From: an uncultured Collinsella sp. | GTDB lineage: Bacteria; Actinomycetota; Coriobacteriia; Coriobacteriales; Coriobacteriaceae | Direction: 5' to 3' | NCBI GenBank assembly: GCA_959026535.1 | Contig: CAUFMB010000014.1 | Location: 1-42,899 of the forward strand | DNA length: 42,899 bases | Part shown: positions 23,659 to 32,189 of the stretch, piece after piece | How positions within the stretch are numbered: the stretch's first letter is position 1 | How the letters are laid out: every line of letters starts with the position of its first letter | Position numbers and translations under genes: made by a program | Notes under the pieces: generated by a model | What the model saw: the letters and a program-made list of their open reading frames with translations, nothing else | Told to the model about the DNA's origin: nothing | The model's database searches: none

Positions 23659-25875
23659 ATGGAACAATTCCCGCGATCGAGTTCGCGCAGCTCACGCCAC
23701 GCGAGCGATCAACAAGCGCCGCACGAACGTTCGCGCGCTAACCGACAAGCCACCGAGCCGCGCCACGCCGCAGGCTCTCATCGTGCGCCCGCCAACAAGG
23801 GTGCCCACACCAACAGCGCCGCAAAAGAACAGGCACCCACGCGCCCCAAATCTCGTTATATCCCCGCCCTCGACGGCCTGCGCACGCTCGCCGTCGTCGC
23901 GGTAGTGCTCTATCACCTCAACCTCACATGGGCACAGGGCGGCCTGCTTGGCGTCACGATTTTCTTTGTGCTCTCGGGCTATCTGATCACGCGCCTGCTC
24001 ATCAACGAAGTGTCAAAGACCGGCCGCATCGACCTCAAGAGCTTCTGGATTCGCCGCATCCGTCGCCTGTTCCCCGCCGTGGTAACCGTTGTGGTGGTGA
24101 CCTGCGCGCTGTGCACCATCTTTAACCATGTGATGCTCACCAAGATGCGCCCCGACATCCTGCCGTCGCTGCTGTTTTTTAATAACTGGTGGCAGATTGC
24201 CCAAAACGTCTCGTACTTCAATGCTCTGGGCGACCCCTCGCCGCTCACGCACTTTTGGTCGCTCGCCATCGAGGAACAGTTCTACCTGATTTGGCCGCCA
24301 TTGCTGTTTGCCATGGTATCCATGCATGTGAGCAAGCCCAACACGCGCCGCGTGGTTCTGGGCCTTGCCGCGGTATCTGCCCTCGCCATGATGGTGCTCT
24401 ACAATCCCGCCGCCGACCCCAGCCGCGTGTACTACGGCACCGACACCCGCGTGTTCTCGCTGCTACTGGGTGCCTGGATGGCCTTTATCCCCGATCGCGA
24501 CCTGGCGCCGGTGCGTCTCGCTCATCGTTTGGGGCTCAATCGCCTGGCTGGCGCCGCCAAGCACGGCAAGAAAGCCGAGGACAAGCCTGACAAGAAGGCC
24601 GACGAATCAGCCGATACCGCCCTGGCACAGCCGAGCGCCCTCGTGCGCTTTTGGTCCTCGCCCGCATCCATCGATGTCTTAGGCGTCGTGGGTCTGGTTG
24701 GCCTTGCCGCCATGGTCGCACTCACCAACGGCTACACCGCGTTCCAGTATCGCGGCGGCACGCTGTTATGCTCCATCCTCACGCTCATGGTCATCGCAGC
24801 CTGCGTGCAGCCCCAGGGAATGGTTGCCCGCGCGCTGTCCGCCGAGCCGCTCGTGTGGGTTGGCAAGCGCTCGTACAGCATCTACCTGTGGCACTATCCA
24901 CTGCTGCTGCTCATGAACCCGGTCGCCAACATCAGCGATACGCCCTGGTGGCAGTACATCTTGCAGGTACTTGTGGTGGTCGCCGTAGCCGAGTGCTCCT
25001 ATCGCTTTATCGAGACGCCGTTTAGGAAGGGCGCCTTTGGACGCACCGTTTCCGAGCTCCGCGAAGGCACCACCACGCCCGCAAACTGGGTGCGCGCGCA
25101 TATTCCCGTGTGCGCCGTTTGCGGCGTCGTGCTTGTCGTGGCGCTGGGTGGTCTGGTCTTTGTGCCCGACACATCCGCGCTGAGCGGCGAGGGCGCCGAA
25201 ATCCTAAACAAGGAAGCCAAAAATGCAAAACCCCAGGACCAGCAGGCGGCCGATGACACCGACAAGGACAACGACGGCTTCCCCGACGGATCCTACGACC
25301 TGCTGATGATCGGCGACTCCGTGTCGCTGCGCGCCGTCGATTCCTTTGACGGCGTGTTCCCCCACAGTCACATCGATGCCGAAAAGGGCCGCCAGTTCGA
25401 TGCGGGCCGCACAACATTTGAGGGTTATATCCAGCAGAACCTCGCCGGCAAGATCGTAGTCTTTGCGCTGGGCACCAACGGCCTGGTGACTGACGCCCAG
25501 ATTGACGCCATCATGGCCGATGCCGGCAATCAGCGCACCGTCATATTTGTAAACACGCGCAGCCCGCAGCCATGGGTCGGCGCCACCAATCAGGCCATCG
25601 CCAACGCCGCCACGCGCTATAAAAACGTGCGCGTTATCGACTGGTACGGATATAGTGCCAACCGCAACGATCTGTTCGACGGCGACGGCACGCACCTTTC
25701 GAACGCGGGCGTGGCCGAGTACCTTAAGCTCATCCACGATGCCGTCAAGAAGGACCTGCCCGTGCATCCCGAGGATCACGTCAACGATCCGCAACCGGCA
25801 GCCGTCAAGTCTGCCACCGACGCGCTCATCAATGCGCTCGCTCTCAAGCCGCACAAGCTGGGCACCGACAAGTAA
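23659..25875 (+). CDS. OatA-like membrane acyltransferase with SGNH domain
   Basis: A 738-residue two-part protein. A basic, low-complexity cytosolic tail (1-65) precedes an acyltransferase-3 domain of about ten membrane spans (66-500; DGLR at 72-75 and the active-site His H86 in VVLYHLNL; HFWSLAIEEQFYLIWP). An extracytoplasmic SGNH/GDSL-like domain (about 545-700) follows with IGDSVSLR (Ser near 552) and DGTHLSNAG (Asp/His near 675-678). This architecture matches peptidoglycan or cell-wall-polymer O-acetyltransferases such as OatA: the membrane part moves acetyl across the membrane and the SGNH part transfers it. Between spans, residues 300-320 hold a charged KKAEDKPDKKADES loop. The gene stands alone on the plus strand. 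The acceptor (muramyl residue or surface glycan) is not determined by the sequence. Confidence 0.9.
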   Translation: MEQFPRSSSRSSRHASDQQAPHERSRANRQATEPRHAAGSHRAPANKGAHTNSAAKEQAPTRPKSRYIPALDGLRTLAVVAVVLYHLNLTWAQGGLLGVTIFFVLSGYLITRLLINEVSKTGRIDLKSFWIRRIRRLFPAVVTVVVVTCALCTIFNHVMLTKMRPDILPSLLFFNNWWQIAQNVSYFNALGDPSPLTHFWSLAIEEQFYLIWPPLLFAMVSMHVSKPNTRRVVLGLAAVSALAMMVLYNPAADPSRVYYGTDTRVFSLLLGAWMAFIPDRDLAPVRLAHRLGLNRLAGAAKHGKKAEDKPDKKADESADTALAQPSALVRFWSSPASIDVLGVVGLVGLAAMVALTNGYTAFQYRGGTLLCSILTLMVIAACVQPQGMVARALSAEPLVWVGKRSYSIYLWHYPLLLLMNPVANISDTPWWQYILQVLVVVAVAECSYRFIETPFRKGAFGRTVSELREGTTTPANWVRAHIPVCAVCGVVLVVALGGLVFVPDTSALSGEGAEILNKEAKNAKPQDQQAADDTDKDNDGFPDGSYDLLMIGDSVSLRAVDSFDGVFPHSHIDAEKGRQFDAGRTTFEGYIQQNLAGKIVVFALGTNGLVTDAQIDAIMADAGNQRTVIFVNTRSPQPWVGATNQAIANAATRYKNVRVIDWYGYSANRNDLFDGDGTHLSNAGVAEYLKLIHDAVKKDLPVHPEDHVNDPQPAAVKSATDALINALALKPHKLGTDK

Positions 25876-25932
25876 CCCGCAGCAAACAACCCAAAATCAC
25901 TCTTTTAGAGCCGGCCCCAAGAGGTCGTGGGC

Positions 25933-25967
25933 AAAAAACAGGCCGCAGTCCATCGCTGCGGCCTGTT
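25933..25967 (-). terminator. Intrinsic terminator of the Nramp/MgtE-like operon
   Basis: AACAGGCCGCAG (25937-25948) and CTGCGGCCTGTT (25956-25967) form a perfect 12-bp stem with a 7-nt loop. On the minus strand TTTTTT follows, 19 nt after the transporter stop codon. It may also stop plus-strand transcripts from the acyltransferase gene. Confidence 0.88.
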
Positions 25968-25985
25968 CGGAAACAAAAGTGGGCG

Positions 25986-27251
25986 CTAAGCGCTGTAGCC
26001 CATCGCTTGCAACACAAACATGACGACCGTCAGCACCGTAATCACGGCGATAGTCGCCCAAGTGAGCACGTTCCACACGCGGCCGTTGCGGTTGGCGCCC
26101 ATAATGTGACGGTCGGCGGCGATAACCACTTGGAACACCAGAACCACGGGCAGTAGCACGCCATTGATGACCTGCGAGGTCATCATAATCTGGAACAGAT
26201 CGACACCGGGCATAAGCACCAGCACGGCAGAGATACCGATGATGGCCGTAATGATGCCGCGATAGACCGGGGCCTCGTCCCAGCTGCGGTCGGCACCGCG
26301 CTCCCAGCCAAATGCCTCGCAGATAGCGCTCGACGTAACGCCCGGCAGCACGCAGGCAGCCAAGAAGCTCGCCGCGACCAGGCCCGAGGCAAACAGTACC
26401 GTAGACCACTGACCCGCAATAGGCTCCAGCGCGCGGGCAGCATCGGCAGCATCGCTAATCTGAATACCCGCCGGGAACAACACCGTGCCGGTCGTGATGA
26501 TAATAAAGCCGGCAATAACATCGGCGGCAAGCGAGCCGCTCACGGTATCAATACGCTGCAGCACGATGTCGTCCTCGCCCGCATTCTTATCGACCACGTT
26601 GTTCTGCGCCAAGAAAATCATCCACGGCGCGATGGTGGTACCGATCGTTGCGACCACGAGCGACACGTAGCTGGGGTCATTTTGAATGTTAGGCACGACC
26701 AGGTCGACCGCGACCTCACCCCAGTTGGGGCCAGCCATAAACGCGGCGACGATATAGGTCACGAACACGCAGCTCACCAGCAGCAGAATCTTCTCGATGC
26801 GCTGAAAACTACCCGACATGGTAAGCATCCACACCAGCAGCGCCACCAACGGCACCGAGATGCTCGCCGGCACGCCAAAGAGAGCAAGGCCGCTGGCGAT
26901 GCCCGCAAACTCCGAAATGGTCACAGCCGTGTTGGCGATCAACAACGCCGCCATAGCAAGTACACTCTTGCGCACGCCAAAGCGCTCGCGAATGAGCGAT
27001 GCCAGGCCCTTGCCCGTGACGCAGCCGCAGCGCGCCGCGGTCTCCTGCGTCACGATGAGCAGCACAGTCATGACGGGAAGCATCCAGAGCATCTTGTAGC
27101 CATAGCTGGCGCCCGCGCTGGAATACGTTGCAATGCCGCCGGCGTCATTGCCCGAAAGCGCCGCCAGCAGACCGGGACCCATAGCGCCAAAGATGGCCGC
27201 GATGGTCAACTTTTGCTTGGTGCCCGACTTTTGCTTGGTATTTTGCACGCG
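25986..27251 (-). CDS. Nramp-related Mg2+ transporter (NRMT type)
   Basis: A 421-residue membrane transporter of the Nramp/SLC11 fold with about eleven spans. In classical Mn2+/Fe2+ Nramps, helix 1 carries DPGN and helix 6 a Met before Pro-His. Here helix 1 reads NDAGG (D35-A36-G37-G38, so Asn becomes Gly) and helix 6 reads TTIAPWM (A207 in place of Met, Trp in place of His). This is the substitution pattern of the Nramp-related Mg2+ transporters described from Eggerthella lenta. The substrate is therefore predicted to be Mg2+, not Mn2+/Fe2+. The start is taken as the GTG at 27249-27251 (AGGTGG upstream), 5 nt after the MgtE-like gene; longer readings run back into that gene. Coupling to an MgtE-type sensor supports Mg2+. 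Confidence 0.85.
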   Translation of the reverse strand, partial: RVQNTKQKSGTKQKLTIAAIFGAMGPGLLAALSGNDAGGIATYSSAGASYGYKMLWMLPVMTVLLIVTQETAARCGCVTGKGLASLIRERFGVRKSVLAMAALLIANTAVTISEFAGIASGLALFGVPASISVPLVALLVWMLTMSGSFQRIEKILLLVSCVFVTYIVAAFMAGPNWGEVAVDLVVPNIQNDPSYVSLVVATIGTTIAPWMIFLAQNNVVDKNAGEDDIVLQRIDTVSGSLAADVIAGFIIITTGTVLFPAGIQISDAADAARALEPIAGQWSTVLFASGLVAASFLAACVLPGVTSSAICEAFGWERGADRSWDEAPVYRGIITAIIGISAVLVLMPGVDLFQIMMTSQVINGVLLPVVLVFQVVIAADRHIMGANRNGRVWNVLTWATIAVITVLTVVMFVLQAMGYSA

Positions 27252-27256
27252 ACCAC

Positions 27257-29101
27257 CTAACCCATGACCGACATGGTGAGCAGCACCGCAGCGGCGCAGT
27301 ACGCTACGCACGAGATCATGACGGCAATAACGTTCATGGCGGTGCCCGACGTGTTGAGGTCATGCTCGTCACGCCAGAACAGCACCATCAGGTAAATCAC
27401 GGCGCTCATGTTGCCAACCAGGCAAATGATGGCAGCGATATTAAAGCACCCGGTAAAGAGTTGCTCCTCAAACATGGGCGCATCGGGGAACGCGGCGGTG
27501 CGCACCAGCTGGGCGCACAGGTAGGTCACGAGTGACAGAATCAGGCCCATGCCCGTGCTCTGGAAGAAGAACCCCAGATACGGCTTGGGCTCGTCGTCGT
27601 GACCGTCATACTCCAGGAAGTAGTTCTTGACGAACGACACCATGCGCGAGGCCGCCAGCAGCACGAGCGGCATGGCGCACATGGGGAACACCACCAGATG
27701 CGCGGAGCCGAGCGCCGTTCCCAGCACGGTCGCCATGATGCACGACGCGATGCCCCATACAACAACCCAGTACTGGCGATGCACGAACCAGCTGAGCACG
27801 TTCGTCGAGTCGTCCGACGCGCTATCGCCCGAGCCGACACCGGCGATCTGCAGGTCCTCCTGATGCTCCTCAGCGATAACGTCCATGGCGTCGTCGAAGG
27901 TTACGATACCCAGGATATGACGGTTCTCATCGCAGACAGGGATGGCAACCAGGTCGTACTTGGTCATCTCGTCCGTCACGTCTTCCTGGTCCTCGTCGGG
28001 CGACACATAGACCAGGTCGCGATAGGCCAGCTGACCCAGCGTGGCGTCGCGGTCGGCTACGATCAGCGTGCGCAGCGAAAGCACGCCGGTCAGCATGCCG
28101 CTCGGATCCTCGGTATAGACGTAGTAGACGCTCTCGAAGTCCTCGTCGAGCTCGCGAATCGCCTCGATGGCGTCACCGACCGTCGCCGTAGCGGGCAGGG
28201 AGACAAACTCCGAGGTCATGATGCGGCCGGCGGTGTTGTCCTCATACCCCAGCAGGTTACGAATCGCCTTCTCCTCCTTGACGCCCATCAGGCGCAGGAG
28301 CTTCTCGGCCTTCTCGTAATCGAGCTCGTCGATCAGATCGGCGGCGTCGTCCGGGTCCATCATGGCCAGCATCGACGATGCGTCGGTGTCGGACAGGCCC
28401 TCGAGCATCTCGGTCATAAGCTCGTCGTCATCGAACTCCGAGATGGCCTCGGCGGCCTGGGCAGTATCGAGCTGCGCAAACACCTGCGCACGCAGGCGCG
28501 GGTCGAGCTGCTCGATAATGTCGGCGATGTCGGCAGGGTGCAGCTCGCCGAGCGTCTTGTGCGACACCGAGAGTTGAATGTTCTTGGTCGAGCGGTCGAG
28601 CAGGTCCATGTAGGACCAAGCGATGATGTCCTCGCTGAGCGGCTTGCCCAGGTGCTTCATAAAGCCTTCGACGATATGCTCGAGCGCGGGGCTGATGGCA
28701 CGTAGCAGACCGCGGGCACCGACCTCGGCGCCCAGCAGGCGCAGCTGATTTTCGCCCGACATGGAAAACTTGATGTCGTTTACGCGCACGACCTTCATGC
28801 CCTGCGTGTCGACAATCTGCTTGTTGAGCACATCGCGGGCAAGCAAGAGTTCGGTCGGCTGCAGGTACGAAAAACGGATTTCGGTGGCCGACGTCTTAAG
28901 GTGTACACCCGTCTCGTCGATACGGTCGACCCATTTACGCCAGCTAATCATAAACGGCGTCTTGCCGGGTCCGCGGAACGCGAGCGACGTCACGTGCGGA
29001 AAAACTTCGCCGGTAGCAATGCCAAAATCGTTCACCACGCCGAGCTTTTCGCCGTCGACGTCCAAGACCGGCAATTTGAGCATCTCACTCAGATAATTCA
29101 A
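27257..29101 (-). CDS. PRC-barrel/MgtE_N/CBS membrane protein (MgtE-like)
   Basis: A 614-residue protein. PRC-barrel-like repeats lie at 1-80 and about 90-165, an MgtE_N helical superhelix at about 180-285 (LHPADIADIIEQLDPRLRAQVF; MDPDDAADLIDEL), two CBS domains at 290-415 (TAGRIMTSEFV; IPVCDENRHILGIVTFDDAMDVI), and five membrane spans at about 444-612. The cytosolic part is the Mg2+-sensing module of MgtE. The membrane part lacks the canonical MgtE pore motif (PxxxxMxGNxGxQ), with only a weak LVGNMSAVIY at 561-570. It may be a divergent channel or a regulatory subunit of the Nramp-related transporter encoded 5 nt downstream. The start is a TTG with GGGGAG upstream; ATG at codon 7 is the alternative. 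Confidence 0.85.
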   Translation of the reverse strand: MNYLSEMLKLPVLDVDGEKLGVVNDFGIATGEVFPHVTSLAFRGPGKTPFMISWRKWVDRIDETGVHLKTSATEIRFSYLQPTELLLARDVLNKQIVDTQGMKVVRVNDIKFSMSGENQLRLLGAEVGARGLLRAISPALEHIVEGFMKHLGKPLSEDIIAWSYMDLLDRSTKNIQLSVSHKTLGELHPADIADIIEQLDPRLRAQVFAQLDTAQAAEAISEFDDDELMTEMLEGLSDTDASSMLAMMDPDDAADLIDELDYEKAEKLLRLMGVKEEKAIRNLLGYEDNTAGRIMTSEFVSLPATATVGDAIEAIRELDEDFESVYYVYTEDPSGMLTGVLSLRTLIVADRDATLGQLAYRDLVYVSPDEDQEDVTDEMTKYDLVAIPVCDENRHILGIVTFDDAMDVIAEEHQEDLQIAGVGSGDSASDDSTNVLSWFVHRQYWVVVWGIASCIMATVLGTALGSAHLVVFPMCAMPLVLLAASRMVSFVKNYFLEYDGHDDEPKPYLGFFFQSTGMGLILSLVTYLCAQLVRTAAFPDAPMFEEQLFTGCFNIAAIICLVGNMSAVIYLMVLFWRDEHDLNTSGTAMNVIAVMISCVAYCAAAVLLTMSVMG

Positions 29102-29392
29102 TGGTGCTCCCCATCATTATTCCTCCGGACGCGACCGCGCGTGCGGCGTCCGGGGGCTTCTGGATATGTATACGCATGCGCGGGCGGCACGCCGCTCGAC
29201 GCTTACACCCCGTGCATGCGCAAAAAGCACCTGCATGGGGTCATCGACTGTATGGTCGAGGTTTGGATTTCACCTGTAACCTTTCTCTTGACCCTCATTA
29301 ACCGCAGTAACTATAGCATCAGCATCGCCCTGCGGCATCGAATTTATGCGCTGCACATTGCAGGCATACCAAACGCTGACGCATCCGTGACA
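29102..29392 (-). promoter_or_regulatory. Structured 5' leader region of the MgtE-like gene
   Basis: About 290 nt without a supported gene. Reading the minus strand toward the TTG start, a stem with arms at 29232-29241 and 29207-29216 (10 bp, one mismatch) comes first. A perfect CCGGACGC/GCGTCCGG stem (29146-29153 with 29125-29132) lies just before the Shine-Dalgarno. No T-run follows the second stem, so it would act on translation or mRNA stability. I could not match it to the M-box or yybP-ykoY riboswitch consensus. A Mg2+-responsive role is a guess from the gene it precedes. Confidence 0.4.
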
Positions 29393-29432
29393 TAGTCATT
29401 GGGGACGTTCTTAAATGACTACCCAATGACTA
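29393..29432. repeat. GGGGACGTTC-family palindromic repeat over a stop codon
   Basis: TAGTCATTGGG (29393-29403) and CCCAATGACTA (29422-29432) are perfect reverse complements around GGACGTTCTTAAATGACTA. The stop codon of the deacetylase-like gene (TAG, minus strand) is the first codon of the element. The GGGGACGTTCTTAAATGAC core recurs near 37.8 and 41.55 kb. Confidence 0.7.
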
Positions 29433-30836
29433 CTCTGTGGTGTCGTCGTCCTCGACAAGTTGGGGGAACACGGCGTCCTTGGGCATGGTGGCCTTCGTCA
29501 GCGAGGTGAGCTTTTTGCTCAGCGACGTGTCCGTCTTGACCAGGTCGCTGAGCGTCACGATCTTGTAGCCGTCGGCAATGAGGCCGTCGATAATCTGCGG
29601 CAGCGCCTCGAGCGTCTGCTCGGCGCATTCGTCTCTATCGGTGAGCAGCACGATATTGCCCGGCGTCACCGAATCGAGCACCGTCGAGACCTGCTCGTCG
29701 GCACCGTTGAGCAGCCAGTCGCCCGAGTCAATATTCCACGAGACCACGGCGGAGACCAGGTCCATCGCATCAATCCAGTTTTGCTCGTCAAAGGCAGCGT
29801 AGGGAGCACGCAGCAGCATCGTCTTCACGCCGGTCGCCGACTTAATCGCATCGGTGCCTTTCGTGATCTGTTCGCGTACCGCCTCACGGTCCTGACCCTT
29901 GAGCGAATCATCGCTGTAGCTGTTGGATCCGATCTCGCACCCGGCATCGACAATCGCCTTGGCCGTGGCAGGCGAGGCCTCGGCCGCATCGCCCGAAAGG
30001 AAGAACGTCGCGGTGACGCCCTTTTCCTTGAGCACCTGCAAGATCTGCTTGGTAGCGCCGCTCGGACCCTCGTCAAACGTCAGCGCCACGTACTTTTTGT
30101 TGCCCTTGGGCGCCACGCTGGCGCACGCAACAACGCAATCGGTGGCGGGCACAACCTCGCCGCGGTCTTGCGTCTTGCCCGACTGCTCACCAACCCACAC
30201 CTCGGAGCGGCCCCGGACACCCCACGTCTGCACATACTCGATAGCGCCCGTACCCTCGACCTTGAGCTTGGGCTCGATAACCGTAGCCTGAACCTCGTGC
30301 TTCTCGTAGGTGTTACGGCCATCCTTGACCGTCACCTTCTCGCCGCCCTCAAGTTCGCGGCTATCCCATTTGCCCTGCTTCACGCGCTTGCCGTCGACCT
30401 TCACCGACAGCTTTTCGCCCCCGTGGCGCTTGAGTACGCTGTCATCGACGGCCAGCAGGTCGCCTGCATCGTAGGTGTCAGTCAAATCCTGTTCGTCGAT
30501 GAGATTCTGCAGCGTAGAGCCCACGCGCACCGCGGTCTTCTGGCCGTTGAGTTCCACGTCCACGCTGCGGTTGACGTAGCCCACGACGGCAGCGACAAAC
30601 AGCACGAGTGCGCAACCCACGGCGATGAGCGCATAGGGCAGGCGAGACGAACGACGGGGCGTACGGCTGTTGCCGATGCGAGCGCTGCGGTCGCTAAAGC
30701 CGCGGCTATGGTTGAGATACATCGCGCCGGGCTTACGGTGACGCTTGCGCTGACCGCTGGGCAGCTGCCCCAGGTCGCGGCGCGCCGTCGGACGCGCACC
30801 CGAACGCCCGTTTAAGTTGGATCCGTTTTGGCGCAT
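29430..30836 (-). CDS. Membrane-anchored NodB-fold protein with degenerate deacetylase motifs
   Basis: A 468-residue protein with a basic, low-complexity cytosolic N-terminus (1-65), one membrane anchor (67-87) and a beta-rich region (about 90-225) of ubiquitin-like/G5-type character (VDVELNGQKTAVRVGSTLQ). A NodB polysaccharide-deacetylase fold (about 248-435) follows. In active enzymes motif 1 is TFDDGP; here it is TFDEGP (D255, E256). Motif 2, HxxxH, is N305-SYS-D309. Motif 5, LxH, is LLTD with T399. All metal-binding His are gone. Motif 3 is RAPY (343-346). It is therefore probably an inactive or repurposed cell-wall protein, or uses another metal set. The start has GGGAGGG upstream. It is the first gene after the envelope cluster and ends inside a repeat. 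Confidence 0.82.
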   Translation of the reverse strand: MRQNGSNLNGRSGARPTARRDLGQLPSGQRKRHRKPGAMYLNHSRGFSDRSARIGNSRTPRRSSRLPYALIAVGCALVLFVAAVVGYVNRSVDVELNGQKTAVRVGSTLQNLIDEQDLTDTYDAGDLLAVDDSVLKRHGGEKLSVKVDGKRVKQGKWDSRELEGGEKVTVKDGRNTYEKHEVQATVIEPKLKVEGTGAIEYVQTWGVRGRSEVWVGEQSGKTQDRGEVVPATDCVVACASVAPKGNKKYVALTFDEGPSGATKQILQVLKEKGVTATFFLSGDAAEASPATAKAIVDAGCEIGSNSYSDDSLKGQDREAVREQITKGTDAIKSATGVKTMLLRAPYAAFDEQNWIDAMDLVSAVVSWNIDSGDWLLNGADEQVSTVLDSVTPGNIVLLTDRDECAEQTLEALPQIIDGLIADGYKIVTLSDLVKTDTSLSKKLTSLTKATMPKDAVFPQLVEDDDTTE

Positions 30837-30857
30837 GTGCCCTCCCCCATAAACACA

Positions 30858-30887
30858 GCGAGCCGGAGCAACATGTCTCCGGCTCGC
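30858..30887 (-). terminator. Hairpin after the PRC-barrel gene
   Basis: GCGAGCCGGAG (30858-30868) and CTCCGGCTCGC (30877-30887) form a perfect 11-bp stem with an 8-nt loop, 21 nt past the PRC-barrel gene stop. The following minus-strand sequence TGTGTTTATG is only weakly T-rich, so it is a partial or moderate terminator. Confidence 0.65.
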
Positions 30888-30908
30888 CTCCCATCATTTG
30901 GTACGTCG

Positions 30909-31664
30909 CTATTTGCTAGCTTTTGACGAGCCCCCGCTCGCCTTTTGATATTCGTCCTTAAAGGCCTTGAACATACCGCGCGTCTTGCCGAGCTGCTTGC
31001 CCAGCGCGCGACTGCCCTTGTCCACGGCGACCGATCCCTTGTCATCGAGCACCTTGGCGCCCTTCTTGACCTTATCGCCCACCACGACACTGGCCTCGGC
31101 AGCCTTGGCGGCCGCGCCGCCCGAATACCCGAGCGCCTTGACCTCGTCCGAGACAATCATCGCGCCGTTCTCGTAGCCGCGCAGCATCGTCGGCGGCACC
31201 TGCGTGTCACCAACCAAAACACTCGAAGCAGCACCGGCGGTCACATAGAATGCCTGCACGATGCCCGAGCGTGGCTTGAACTCGACGTCCGAGCAATAGC
31301 CCACGACGTCGCCCGATTCCGTGCGTACGTCCATACCGACCCAGATGATGCAATCATCCAGGTTGATGTCGAGGCGCTTGGCGGCGGCGGCATCGTACGT
31401 GTCCTTGACGTCATCGACCGCAATGGCGCCCTCGTAGACACCAATGGCGTCGAGCGCTACGAATCGGTCGGGACGCTCGATCATGCCCGCGATATCGGAC
31501 TGGCGCACCATAAAGCCGACCACGCGCGTACCGCCCGGGGTAAAGACCGGAAAGTGAATCTTTCCGAGCTTTTTAGGGCTGCGCGGCGTGCCGTCCTTTT
31601 TGGTGCGCTTGTCCTCGGTAGGCTTGCGATAGATCTTGGCGCCGACAAAATCCCCGGCGCGCAT
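30909..31664 (-). CDS. PRC-barrel domain protein
   Basis: A 251-residue cytosolic protein. A duplicated beta-rich region (about 5-165) resembles PRC-barrels: residues KIHFPVFTPGGTRVVGFMVR and DCIIWVGMDVRTESGDVVGYCSDVEF each start with a strand and a G-x-V/G turn. A lysine-rich helical tail (about 190-251) follows. PRC-barrels occur in RNA metabolism, photosynthesis and membrane-stress proteins, and no specific function can be given. Its ATG overlaps the stop codon of the YtxH-like gene (TAATG), so the two are translationally coupled. The pairing with YtxH suggests a general stress or envelope role. Confidence 0.75.
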   Translation of the reverse strand: MRAGDFVGAKIYRKPTEDKRTKKDGTPRSPKKLGKIHFPVFTPGGTRVVGFMVRQSDIAGMIERPDRFVALDAIGVYEGAIAVDDVKDTYDAAAAKRLDINLDDCIIWVGMDVRTESGDVVGYCSDVEFKPRSGIVQAFYVTAGAASSVLVGDTQVPPTMLRGYENGAMIVSDEVKALGYSGGAAAKAAEASVVVGDKVKKGAKVLDDKGSVAVDKGSRALGKQLGKTRGMFKAFKDEYQKASGGSSKASK

Positions 31665-32053
31665 TATGCCTCGGTCGAGGGCTCCGCAGCCTCGGCATCA
31701 GCCTCGACGGCGTTCTCGACCACGACGTCGGCGGCAGGCGTCACGTTGCCACCCGAAATGGCGTCGTTGAGCTGCTCGCGCAGCTGGTCCATGCGCTCGC
31801 GGGCCAGGTCGACCTTGGCGCGCAGGTCGTCGGTCTTGGCGTCGACCATCGGGCCAAGGTCATTCACCGCAGCACGGGCCTCCTCGGCGCTGTGCTCGTA
31901 GGTGTCGCGCATATTGTCCCAGGCGTCGTTGGCGATATCGGCAGCCATGGCGCGGGTCTCGGCGCCCGAGCGCGGGGCCAGAGCAACACCGATAATAGCG
32001 CCGGCAGCGGCACCAAAAAGTGCGCCGGAGACAAAGCTGAAAGTCTTACCCAT
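31664..32053 (-). CDS. YtxH-like small membrane protein
   Basis: A 129-residue protein with one N-terminal glycine/alanine-rich membrane segment (about 5-28, SFVSGALFGAAAGAIIGVALAPRSG), the YtxH signature, followed by a long amphipathic helix (30-105) and an acidic tail. YtxH proteins are linked to general stress responses; their molecular role is unknown. The start MGKTFS is preferred because the AGAGGA box fits its spacing; MIMGK two codons upstream is possible. It is coupled to the PRC-barrel gene by a TAATG overlap. Confidence 0.78.
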   Translation of the reverse strand: MGKTFSFVSGALFGAAAGAIIGVALAPRSGAETRAMAADIANDAWDNMRDTYEHSAEEARAAVNDLGPMVDAKTDDLRAKVDLARERMDQLREQLNDAISGGNVTPAADVVVENAVEADAEAAEPSTEA

Positions 32054-32103
32054 GATCATTCCTCTCCTGCGGGCACGTCGGTGCCCACCGTTTGAATGCT
32101 GTC

Positions 32104-32109
32104 CATTAT
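32104..32109 (-). promoter_or_regulatory. -10 element ahead of the YtxH gene
   Basis: A perfect TATAAT on the minus strand, about 50 nt before the YtxH start, in a 136-nt gap after the preceding gene. No convincing -35 is seen. A GGGCAC/GTGCCC hairpin lies between it and the Shine-Dalgarno. Confidence 0.4.
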
Positions 32110-32189
32110 ACCCGCAGCGCATCACTTGCCGCTCCGCTCATCTGCGTACGGCAAAGGCGCAGGTACATGATGGTGATAAACGCGTAGGC

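Noticed and set aside
25986..27311. Longer start for the Nramp-related transporter (20 extra residues)
   Set aside because: It would overlap the end of the MgtE-like gene by 55 nt and gives a non-hydrophobic extension; the GTG at 27249-27251 has a better ribosome binding site and spacing.
29102..29392. M-box (ykoK) or yybP-ykoY riboswitch ahead of the MgtE-like gene
   Set aside because: The conserved blocks of these riboswitches could not be found on the minus strand; kept only as an unclassified structured leader.
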